Assembly (NCBI RefSeq): GCF_000340885.1 | Contig: NC_020291.1 | Span: 4,773,001 to 4,837,000 of the forward strand | Length of the DNA stretch: 64,000 nt | Direction of reading: 5' to 3' | From: Clostridium saccharoperbutylacetonicum N1-4(HMT) | GTDB taxonomy: Bacteria > Bacillota > Clostridia > Clostridiales > Clostridiaceae | Shown here: piece by piece, positions 55,667 to 64,000 of the stretch | How the letters are laid out: every line of letters begins with the position of its first letter | How positions within the stretch are numbered: position 1 is the first letter of the stretch | Position numbers and translations under genes: made by a program | Notes under the pieces: model-generated | The model's database searches: none | What the model was told of the DNA's origin: nothing | What the model saw: the letters and a program-made list of their open reading frames with translations, nothing else

Positions 55667-56980
55667 ATGAACACAATTGTAACAAAATTTGGTGGAAGCT
55701 CATTAGCAGATGCTAATCAATTCAAAAAAGTTAAAGAAATTATATCATCTAATCCTGAAAGACAATACGTTATTCCTTCAGCACCTGGTAAAAGAAATTC
55801 TAAAGATTCCAAAATAACTGATTTATTATATCTTTGCCATGCTCACGTATCAACAGGAATAGCTTTTGATGATGTCTTCAACCTTATAAAGGACAGATAT
55901 TGTAATATCATTAAAGATTTGGAGTTAAATTATGATATCGCCGAACATTTGAATACTATAAAGAAAGATCTTGAAGAAGGGGCTTCAAGTGACTATGCTG
56001 CTAGTAGAGGAGAGTATTTAAATGGATTAATCCTTGCAAATTATTTAGGCTTTCAATTTGTTGACGCTAAAGATGTTATTATTTTTAATATCGATGGTTC
56101 GTTAGATTCTGAAGCAACAAATTATGCACTTAATTCAAAATTATCAAAAATCAAAAATGCAGTAATTCCTGGATTTTATGGAGCAGATAAGGAAGGAAAT
56201 ATAATCACCTTCTCAAGAGGTGGTTCTGATGTAACTGGAGCTTTAGTTGCAGCTAGCATCAATGCTACACTTTATGAAAACTGGACAGATGTATCAGGTT
56301 TCTTGATGGCTGATCCAAGAATAGTTCAAAATCCAAAGCCAATAAGTAAAATAACTTACTCTGAGCTTAGAGAGCTTTCTTATATGGGTGCATCAGTACT
56401 TCATGAAGATGCAATTTTCCCAGTGAGAGAAATCGGAATTCCTATAAACATTAAAAATACAAACAAGCCACAAGACGAAGGTACCTTTATAGTAAAGGAC
56501 ACAGATGGTTCTATGAAACCAACAACTGTCACTGGTATAGCTGGTAAAAAAGATTTTACCGTAATTTCAATTGCAAAAGCATCAATGAATTCAGAACTTG
56601 GTTTCTGTAGAAAACTATTATCAATTCTTGAACAGCATAATATTTCATTTGAAAATATGCCTTCTGGAATAGATACAGTATGTCTTGTAATTTCAGATTC
56701 TCAATTAAAGCATAAGAAAAATGTAATAATAGAAGAAATCAAAAGAGCTTGTAACCCAGACACAATAGAAGTTCACCCAAATTTAGCTATGATTGCTACT
56801 GTTGGTCGTGGAATGGCTAAACAAAGAGGTACAGCAGCTAAAATTTTCACAGCTCTTTCAAATGCTGAAATCAATATTAGAATGATTGACCAAGGTTCAA
56901 GTGAAATGAATATTTTAGTAGGTATAGAAAATGATGATTTTGAAAAAGGTATAGCAGCAATTTATAATGCTTTTAATTAA
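55667..56980 (+). CDS. Aspartate kinase
   Basis: 437 residues. Phosphorylates aspartate, the first step toward lysine, threonine, methionine and diaminopimelate. The kinase domain starts TIVTKFGGSSLADANQFKK and includes FSRGGSDVTGALVAASI (ATP/aspartate region), DVSGFLMADPRIV and SYMGASVLHEDAIFP. Two C-terminal ACT domains follow (GKKDFTVISIAKASMNSELGF; HPNLAMIATVGRGMAKQRGTAAKIFTAL), so feedback by an amino acid is expected. The start ATG 55667 is five codons after an alternative ATG and has GGGGGC at a proper distance. Which end product inhibits it cannot be told. Single gene with its own promoter and terminator. Confidence 0.95.
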   Translation: MNTIVTKFGGSSLADANQFKKVKEIISSNPERQYVIPSAPGKRNSKDSKITDLLYLCHAHVSTGIAFDDVFNLIKDRYCNIIKDLELNYDIAEHLNTIKKDLEEGASSDYAASRGEYLNGLILANYLGFQFVDAKDVIIFNIDGSLDSEATNYALNSKLSKIKNAVIPGFYGADKEGNIITFSRGGSDVTGALVAASINATLYENWTDVSGFLMADPRIVQNPKPISKITYSELRELSYMGASVLHEDAIFPVREIGIPINIKNTNKPQDEGTFIVKDTDGSMKPTTVTGIAGKKDFTVISIAKASMNSELGFCRKLLSILEQHNISFENMPSGIDTVCLVISDSQLKHKKNVIIEEIKRACNPDTIEVHPNLAMIATVGRGMAKQRGTAAKIFTALSNAEINIRMIDQGSSEMNILVGIENDDFEKGIAAIYNAFN

Positions 56981-57052
56981 TATAATTGTGATTAAACTAT
57001 TCGATCTGTTAATAAATTAAATTGATAGAATTAAAAATTTGAATTTATAAAG

Positions 57053-57088
57053 TTAAAGTAGGGTTTGATATACAAACCCTACTTTAAT
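57053..57088. terminator. Bidirectional terminator between aspartate kinase and the NRPS
   Basis: Perfect 13-bp stem AAAGTAGGGTTTG/CAAACCCTACTTT with a 5-base loop and A/T runs outside it. Confidence 0.9.
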
Positions 57089-57124
57089 TTAAGTCACAGT
57101 AATGTTCTTTACAATATTTTATTT

Positions 57125-60100
57125 TTAAAACTCTATTTTTTCAAAAATGTTAAATATAACATTTGCATTTTTATCAATGTTCTCATCATTAAGCATATCT
57201 TCATGTCTTCCAAAACCTTTGTACGTAATCACATCTTTTGAAATTTGCTTCCATCCAGCATGTATTTCTTCATTTTTAAGATCCCCCTCTTCTCTACATT
57301 CATCTGGTATTAAAATCAAATGTAATTTTGAAGTAACGTCCTTTACAGTACTAGGTGAATTATAATATTCTAAATACTTTGTCATTTTCTCTTCTGCCTC
57401 ATTATCATTCTCTATAAATTCCAAATATTTAGGCATATCTTGCGAAACACGTTCCAATACTTCCGCCATATTTTCAGCCGCAAATTGAGCTTCTCTTTCT
57501 TTTGATATTTTATGACTATTGTTGTCATCTGCTGATATCTTATTAAAATTTAAAGGCATAGTATCTAATAATACTACATCTGTAACATCATAACCCATCT
57601 TATTCATTTTATCTGCAATTTCAACTGCTAACTTACCTCCAGCAGACCATCCAAAAAACACAATTTTTTTTGCATCACTTAAGCTTAAAATTCTATTAAC
57701 ATAATCTTCAATCAAATTCTCACTGTAAATAAAATTATAACTATACATTTTATAATCTTTAACTCTTTCGGCAATTCCATTATAGAAGAAACCATATGCC
57801 ATATATGGCGGAAAACAAATAACCGTCTTTTTAGCCTGCTCATTAAAGACAATATAATCTTCACAAGCATATTCCCCCTTATCAATACACTCACTTAATT
57901 CCCTAATAGTAAGTTTAGCAAACAACACATTAAGTGGTATTTCTATATTTAAGTTTTCTTTTATCTTACTCTTCAATAATGCACCTTTTAACGAATGACC
58001 ACCAAGTTCATAGAAATTATCATCAATTCCCACCTTTTTTACATTTAGTAAGTCTTCCCAAATAGCTACTAATTTATCTTCTATTTCATTTCTAGGTGGC
58101 TCATATTCCCTTTCAGACATTTGAGTAACAGCTAATTCTGCAAGAGCTTTTCTATTTACTTTTCCATTTTGTGTTATTGGTAATTTATCCATTTGTATTA
58201 TATGATTTGGTATCATATAAACTGGCAATTCTCTTGAAAGTTGATCTTTTATCGAGGCAACTTCCAATTCTTTCTCTGCAGCTACATATGCCAAAAGCTG
58301 CTTATCTAAATTATCATTTCCATTAGCTATTACAACAGCCCCATTTATTCCTTCAATCTTTAAAAGCTGATTTTCTATTTCTCCTATTTCAATTCTAAAA
58401 CCTCTTATTTTAACTTGATTGTCTATTCTTCCTAAATATTCTATATTTCCATTTGGAAGCCATCTAGCTAAATCGCCTGTCCTATATATCTTTGTACCTT
58501 CCTCAAAGGGATTATCTACAAATTTTTCTCTTGTTAGCTCAACTCTATTTAAATATCCTCTTGCTAATCCATCTCCTGATACACATAATTCCCCTGTAGC
58601 ACCTATAGGCATTAAACTATTATTTCTTCCTAATATATATATTTTCGAATTGCTTATAGGCTTTCCTATTGGTATATTCTTATAGTTTTTATCCACTTTA
58701 AAGCTCGTTGTAACTACAGCATTTTCTGTTGGACCATAATTATTAATTAACTCATAAGTTTGTTCTTTATAGTAATTTAGTTTATCAGCTCCAGTTAATA
58801 ATTTTCTTAAGGATTTATTCTTTAAATTAATAAATTCTTCACACATTTGAGTAGGTAAAAACCCTATAGTTATTTGATTTTTTTCATAATATTTATTTAA
58901 TTGATCTTTATCCAGCATTATAGCTTTCTCTACTATATATAATGCTGCTCCTGATATAATGTAAGGGAATATTTCCCACACTGATGCATCAAAACCAAAA
59001 CCAGCATATTTTGCTGCTCTATCTATTTCTGTTACTTCATAGTATTCATTATGCCATAAACATAAATTCACAAGTGCTTTTTGCTCTACCATTACCCCTT
59101 TAGGTTTTCCTGTTGTCCCTGATGTATATATAACATATGCCAAATCATTAACTTTTCTTACAATTCTTATATTACTTTTTTCTTTTTCATATAAGTTAGC
59201 AGCCTCTAAATCTATTGTTTCTCCTTCATAATTTATATTTTTTAATAATTTATTTTGTGTTAAAAGAATTCTTGCTCTACTATCTTCTAACATATATTTT
59301 ATTCTATCTTCAGGATATTCAGAATCTATTGGCAAATATGCTCCTCCAGCTTTTAATACTCCCATTATTCCAATAAGCATTTCTAAAGATCTATCTACCA
59401 TTATTCCAACTATTGTTTCTGCCTTAACACCTTTTTTTATTAAGATCCTTGCTAAAGAATTAGATTTTTCATTAAGTTCTCTATATGTTAACTTCTTTTC
59501 CTTATATACTGCAACTATATTATTAGGAGTTTTCTCCACTTGCTTTTCAAATAAATCTATTATTGTGGCATCGTTAGGAATATCCATTCTTGTGTTATTA
59601 TATTCTTTTAATAATTTATTTTTTTCATCCGAACTTAATATATCTATGTCTCTTAACTTAATATTAGGATTTCCAATCACGCAATTTAATTCAGTATATA
59701 AATTATTAATTATCTGTTTTATAGTTTCTTTACTATAAACATTTCCATTATATTTTATTTTAAAAGTAAGATTATCACCAGGTATTACAAGTAATGCAAA
59801 GTCATAATTTATTTGTTCGAACATTTCTACATCATTAATTATTTTAATTCCTGATTCATCAGATATATAAGAATTCAACATATCTCTATCAATAGGATAA
59901 TTCTCAAATGCAACAATATTATTAATAAGATTAGTTTTCATGCTTGTTAAAGCTTGTATTTCTGCCAAGGAACAATAACTATGTGAATTAACTTCAATAA
60001 AATCTTCATTCATTTTCTTTGCAATGTCAATAAACTCTGCGTTATCTTCTGCTTTTACTCTAACAGGAACAGTATTTATAAATAGTCCAACTATATTTTC

Positions 60101-63100
60101 TATACTATTAATTTCACTTGGCCTTCCAGAAACAACAGAACCAAATACTACATCATTTGCATCATTATATTTCTGTAATAATATTCCCCAAGCTGTTTGT
60201 ATAACAGAATTTAAAGTTATTGAATTCATTTCTGCCATTTTCTTTAATTTACAGGTTAAATCTTCACTAATTATGATTTTTTCCTCTTCATTAATAAAGT
60301 TCTTAACTTCAGTATTGAATTTAGGAATACTAACTTCTTGCTCATATTCTGAAAGGTAATTGCTCCAATAGTTTAACTGGTATTCTTTATCTTGTTTATC
60401 TAACCATTCTAAATAACCACTATACTCTTCTGTTTCATCAAACATTACCTCTTTATTTTTAGATATTAACCGATACATATCTATTACATCTTTTATTATT
60501 ATTCCTAGACACCAACCATCCATAATTATATGATGAAAACTATAAATAATTTTAAAAATATCTTTACCCGTCTTTATTACAGATACCCTAATTAAGCAAT
60601 CATTTTTTAAGTCAAACCCTCTGTCTTTATCCTTATTTTTAAATTCTTCTAAATACTCTTCCTTATCAACTGCTAAATCACTTATGTCATTATAATATAT
60701 CTTTAATTCTCTCTTACCTAAAACCACTTGCTTAGGTTTACTTATATTTTCATTTAAAAAGGTTGTCCTTAATATTTCGTATTTTTCAATAAGCTTATTA
60801 AAAGCTTTGTTTAATATTTCTATATCAAGTAGTCCGGTCACTGTAAATACACTTTGTTCAAAATATGCGTGAGAGTCACTATCAATTATTGAATTATATA
60901 ATATACCTTCCTGCATTGGTGTTAGAGAGTGTATTTTTGTTATTTCCTTTTTGTAAGATATTATTTTATTCAAATCCTCTATCTTTAATTCTTTATCTCC
61001 GTAATCCCAAGGTGTTCTTTCTACTTCTTTTATAAGTTCACAATGTTCTATAATTTCAAGCAATTTTTTTCTATACAATTCAGTTAATTTTTCTATAGTC
61101 TCTTGTTTATATTCTTCTATACTATAGTTAATTATGAATTTTAGTTCACCATCTATTACAAATCCATTTATCTCAATACTATTTATTTTTTCATTTTGTT
61201 CTGAAATAGCTTTTCCACTTGATAAATCTGAAAATTTAAATAAAGTCTCATCACTATTTTTACCAAATTCCCCTAAATAATTAAAACCTATTTCAGGATT
61301 TAACTTCAAGGAAATATCCTTCTTATTCTCAAAATTAGTTAGATATTTCAATATTCCATATCCTACACCTTTATTTGGTATATGTCTTAAGGTTTCTTTT
61401 GTATATTTTATCGAATACCCAATATCGTCACTGTTTTTCATATCCAATATAACTGGACAAGTAGATGTAAACCATCCTATCGTCCTATTTATTGAAACCT
61501 CCTCTATTATTTCTTCCCTTCCATGACCTTCGAGTCCTATAAGAATTTCATCATTTTTGCTCCACTGCTTAACAGCTAATCCTAAGGAACATAGAAGTAT
61601 ATCATTTATATCTGTATTATAAGCTTTATTGGTCTTCCTAAGTAATCTTTCAGTTTCACCTCTCGATAGACTTATAGTAATATTCTTACTATTACCTACA
61701 ATACTTTTAGACTTATTAAAATCCTTTGGAAGTTCTTTAATGTCTACACTTTCTAAATTACTCCAATATTCCTTTTCTCTATGAAGTTCTTTACTATTAG
61801 AATATTCATAAAGGTTTTTCACCCAAGCTTTATATGAAGTGGTCTTTTGAGGAAGTACTACTTGTTTCCCACATTTAATACTCTTATAAGCCTTTTCCAA
61901 ATCTTCAAGTAATATTCTCCATGAAACACCATCAATAATCATATGATGTATTGCTATAAGCAAATGGTCGCCTTTATTTGTTTTGAACACCCCAAGTTTT
62001 ACCAAAATACCTTTTTCTAAAGAAAGACCTTCCTGTATTTTATTTGATAAAGCTTCTACTTCTTTTTCACAATTTTCCTCATTTTCAATATTATATATAT
62101 TTAACGTGAACATATTTTGTATATCTTCTATATTTCTATTTATTTGATTTATTTTATTATCTTTCTTTACATAGCTCATTCTCAAAGCATCATGATGCTT
62201 CATTATTTCTATAAAAGCTTGCTTTAATATTTGTTCATCAATACCATTTTTTATATCAAAACTAAAGGCCTGATTGAAATGATTTTGGTTAGCAAAGTTA
62301 TTGTCTAAAAACCACTTTTGTATTGGTGAAAAGTATACTTCTCCTTCTATTATACCTTGTTCTACTTTAACCTGATTATACTTAACCCTCTTACTTAATT
62401 CCTCTATTGTTTGATACTTCATTAAATCTTTTATTTCTAATTTAATACCACTGTTATGTAACGCTGATACTATCTGTATTGATTTTATTGAATCTCCACC
62501 CAATTCGTAGTAATTATCATTAATTCCTATTTTATCTATTCCTAAAACTTCTTTCCATGCTTCTACTAAAGCATCTTCTATTTCGTTTCTAGGTGACTTA
62601 TATTCTGTATTTACTATTTCAGATATATCAATTTCCGGAAGAGCCTTCTTATCAACTTTTCCATTCGGTGTCAACGGAAGCCGATCTATCTTTATTATAT
62701 ATTTTGGCAACATATAATCTGGAAGTTCTTTGGCCAATTCCTCTTTCAGCTTTGCCACCTCTAATTCCTTTTCCATTGATACATATGCACACAAATATGT
62801 ATTTTCGTTTTTATCTTTTTTACCTATTACTACAACTTCATTTATTCCTTCTATTTTCAAAAACTGATTTTCAATTTCTCCAATTTCAATTCTAAAGCCT
62901 CTTATTTTTATCTGATTATCTATTCTTCCTAAATATTCGATATTTCCATCTGGAAGCCATCTCGCTAAATCTCCTGTTCTATACATCTTTAATCCTTTTT
63001 CAAATGGATTATCTACAAATTTTTCTTTTGTTAAATCATCTCTATTTATATATCCTCTTGCTATACCATCTCCTGAAACACACAATTCTCCCACTACTCC

Positions 63101-64000
63101 AATTGGCATTAAACCATTATCGATTCCTAATATATAAATTTTACTATTATTTATCGGTTTCCCAATTGGTATGTTATTATAGTTTTTATTTACCTTAAAA
63201 CTTGTTGTAACTACTGCATTTTCTGTTGGACCATAGTTGTTAACTAATTCATACGTTTGTTTCTTAAAAACTTTTAATTTATCTGCTCCAGTTAGCAGTT
63301 TTCTAAGGTATTTATTTTCTAAATTCATAAATTCTTCACACATCTGAGTAGGTAAAAAACTTATTGTTATTTGGTTTTGCTCATAATATTTATTTAGTGA
63401 AAATTTGTCAAGCATTATAGTTTTATCTATTATATATAAAGCTGCCCCAGCTATTATGTAAGGGAATATTTCCCACACTGATGCATCAAATCCAAACCCT
63501 GCATATTTTGTTGCTCTATCTTTTTCTGTTACTTCATAATATTCATTATGCCATATGCATAAATTCACAAGTGACTCTTGCTCCACCATTACGCCTTTAG
63601 GTTTTCCAGTTGTACCCGAAGTGTATATAACATATGCCAAATCATTTGAGTTTCCTTTAATATTGACGTTGCTATTTTCCATTTCATATACACTACTGTC
63701 ATCCAAGCTTATTACTTCTCCAAAGTAATTTACTGTTACTAACAATTCATCTTGTGTTAAAAGAATTTTAGTTTTACTATCTTTTAAAATATACTTAATT
63801 CTATCATCTGGATATTCAGGATCTATTGGCAAATATGCTCCTCCTGCCTTTAATATTCCTATTATTCCTATAAGCATTTCTAAAGATCTATCTACCATTA
63901 TTCCAACTACAGTTTCCGCTTTAACACCTTTTCCTATTAAAAACCTTGCTAAAGAATTTGCTCTTTCATTAAGCTCTTTATAGGTTAACTTTTTATTTCT
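57125..64000 (-). CDS. Nonribosomal peptide synthetase, terminal modules A-PCP-E-C-A-PCP-TE (N-terminus outside window)
   Basis: 2291 visible residues; the frame is open at base 64000, inside an A domain, so no true start is in the window. Order: A1 (about 1-430; YTSGTTGKPKG, NYGPTENAV, YRTGDLARW), PCP1 (GGDSIKS near 503), epimerisation domain (HHMIIDGVSW near 686, EGHGRE, IGWFTSTCPV), condensation domain (HHIIMDGW near 1154), A2 (about 1480-1970), PCP2 (GGHSLKG near 2001) and a type I thioesterase (FGWSAGGK near 2119, His near RHED at the end). Specificity residues read DAWFLGNVV plus Lys in both A domains, the published leucine code. The protein should add Leu, epimerise it, condense it with Leu and release the peptide. 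Confidence 0.93.
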   Translation of the reverse strand, partial: RNKKLTYKELNERANSLARFLIGKGVKAETVVGIMVDRSLEMLIGIIGILKAGGAYLPIDPEYPDDRIKYILKDSKTKILLTQDELLVTVNYFGEVISLDDSSVYEMENSNVNIKGNSNDLAYVIYTSGTTGKPKGVMVEQESLVNLCIWHNEYYEVTEKDRATKYAGFGFDASVWEIFPYIIAGAALYIIDKTIMLDKFSLNKYYEQNQITISFLPTQMCEEFMNLENKYLRKLLTGADKLKVFKKQTYELVNNYGPTENAVVTTSFKVNKNYNNIPIGKPINNSKIYILGIDNGLMPIGVVGELCVSGDGIARGYINRDDLTKEKFVDNPFEKGLKMYRTGDLARWLPDGNIEYLGRIDNQIKIRGFRIEIGEIENQFLKIEGINEVVVIGKKDKNENTYLCAYVSMEKELEVAKLKEELAKELPDYMLPKYIIKIDRLPLTPNGKVDKKALPEIDISEIVNTEYKSPRNEIEDALVEAWKEVLGIDKIGINDNYYELGGDSIKSIQIVSALHNSGIKLEIKDLMKYQTIEELSKRVKYNQVKVEQGIIEGEVYFSPIQKWFLDNNFANQNHFNQAFSFDIKNGIDEQILKQAFIEIMKHHDALRMSYVKKDNKINQINRNIEDIQNMFTLNIYNIENEENCEKEVEALSNKIQEGLSLEKGILVKLGVFKTNKGDHLLIAIHHMIIDGVSWRILLEDLEKAYKSIKCGKQVVLPQKTTSYKAWVKNLYEYSNSKELHREKEYWSNLESVDIKELPKDFNKSKSIVGNSKNITISLSRGETERLLRKTNKAYNTDINDILLCSLGLAVKQWSKNDEILIGLEGHGREEIIEEVSINRTIGWFTSTCPVILDMKNSDDIGYSIKYTKETLRHIPNKGVGYGILKYLTNFENKKDISLKLNPEIGFNYLGEFGKNSDETLFKFSDLSSGKAISEQNEKINSIEINGFVIDGELKFIINYSIEEYKQETIEKLTELYRKKLLEIIEHCELIKEVERTPWDYGDKELKIEDLNKIISYKKEITKIHSLTPMQEGILYNSIIDSDSHAYFEQSVFTVTGLLDIEILNKAFNKLIEKYEILRTTFLNENISKPKQVVLGKRELKIYYNDISDLAVDKEEYLEEFKNKDKDRGFDLKNDCLIRVSVIKTGKDIFKIIYSFHHIIMDGWCLGIIIKDVIDMYRLISKNKEVMFDETEEYSGYLEWLDKQDKEYQLNYWSNYLSEYEQEVSIPKFNTEVKNFINEEEKIIISEDLTCKLKKMAEMNSITLNSVIQTAWGILLQKYNDANDVVFGSVVSGRPSEINSIENIVGLFINTVPVRVKAEDNAEFIDIAKKMNEDFIEVNSHSYCSLAEIQALTSMKTNLINNIVAFENYPIDRDMLNSYISDESGIKIINDVEMFEQINYDFALLVIPGDNLTFKIKYNGNVYSKETIKQIINNLYTELNCVIGNPNIKLRDIDILSSDEKNKLLKEYNNTRMDIPNDATIIDLFEKQVEKTPNNIVAVYKEKKLTYRELNEKSNSLARILIKKGVKAETIVGIMVDRSLEMLIGIMGVLKAGGAYLPIDSEYPEDRIKYMLEDSRARILLTQNKLLKNINYEGETIDLEAANLYEKEKSNIRIVRKVNDLAYVIYTSGTTGKPKGVMVEQKALVNLCLWHNEYYEVTEIDRAAKYAGFGFDASVWEIFPYIISGAALYIVEKAIMLDKDQLNKYYEKNQITIGFLPTQMCEEFINLKNKSLRKLLTGADKLNYYKEQTYELINNYGPTENAVVTTSFKVDKNYKNIPIGKPISNSKIYILGRNNSLMPIGATGELCVSGDGLARGYLNRVELTREKFVDNPFEEGTKIYRTGDLARWLPNGNIEYLGRIDNQVKIRGFRIEIGEIENQLLKIEGINGAVVIANGNDNLDKQLLAYVAAEKELEVASIKDQLSRELPVYMIPNHIIQMDKLPITQNGKVNRKALAELAVTQMSEREYEPPRNEIEDKLVAIWEDLLNVKKVGIDDNFYELGGHSLKGALLKSKIKENLNIEIPLNVLFAKLTIRELSECIDKGEYACEDYIVFNEQAKKTVICFPPYMAYGFFYNGIAERVKDYKMYSYNFIYSENLIEDYVNRILSLSDAKKIVFFGWSAGGKLAVEIADKMNKMGYDVTDVVLLDTMPLNFNKISADDNNSHKISKEREAQFAAENMAEVLERVSQDMPKYLEFIENDNEAEEKMTKYLEYYNSPSTVKDVTSKLHLILIPDECREEGDLKNEEIHAGWKQISKDVITYKGFGRHEDMLNDENIDKNANVIFNIFEKIEF

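Noticed and set aside
57125..63898. Taking the Met at 63898 as the NRPS start
   Set aside because: The same frame stays open to base 64000 and encodes the expected A-domain sequence upstream (LTYKELNERANSLARFL), so that Met is internal.

Overview
The window is AT-rich DNA from a low-GC, spore-forming, strictly fermentative Firmicute. I would place it in Clostridium sensu stricto. The reasons are strong AGGAGG-type ribosome binding sites, a Spo0E-type phosphatase with Spo0A boxes, type III glutamine synthetase, an ANTAR-type nitrogen regulator beside glnA and gltBD, and clostridial DUF families. The species cannot be fixed from sequence reading alone. I see no rRNA, tRNA, CRISPR array, phage or transposase gene.

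Layout. 1-6600 holds an NRAMP metal transporter (cut by the left edge), a DUF1450 protein, enolase with a perfect Fur-like box, a DUF5685/DnaJ-like pair, a membrane protein, a 95-bp tandem repeat, a short pyruvate-kinase-like protein and a lipoprotein. 7094-10451 holds a CotA-like multicopper oxidase and a CotQ-like FAD oxidase; both are less AT-rich than their surroundings and look acquired. 10955-19962 holds a secreted family-9 pectate lyase with LacI-type operators, a PHP phosphoesterase, DUF896-hprK, a Spo0E-like gene, a probable 6S RNA, two small acidic proteins, an ECF S component and an MBL hydrolase. 

20028-42252 is a large citrate and C4-acid region. One part is NADP-isocitrate dehydrogenase, aconitase and a CitMHS citrate permease, with a sigma-54 promoter and a divergent PrpR-type sigma-54 activator. 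The other part is the citrate fermentation set: malic enzyme/CitM, citC-D-E-F-X, two 2-hydroxycarboxylate transporters, PEP carboxykinase and a SorC-family regulator resembling CitI. All four promoters of the second part have the same layout: a TTGACA-type -35, 17 bp, then a -10. Directly upstream is a pair of AACAnnTGTT boxes exactly 19 bp apart, and a second such pair lies 106-137 bp further out.

42853-55060 is the nitrogen assimilation region: glnN (GSIII), a small membrane protein, a CPBP protease, gltD, gltB, the ANTAR regulator and glnA (GSI). The leaders of glnN and glnA contain hairpins with hexanucleotide loops of the AnnGnn type that overlap intrinsic terminators. This is the architecture expected of ANTAR-protein antitermination targets; glnA has two of them in series. 

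55667-56980 is an aspartate kinase. 57125-64000 is the C-terminal part of a nonribosomal peptide synthetase (A-PCP-E-C-A-PCP-TE, cut by the right edge). Both of its adenylation domains carry the published leucine signature, so the released peptide should end in D-Leu-L-Leu.
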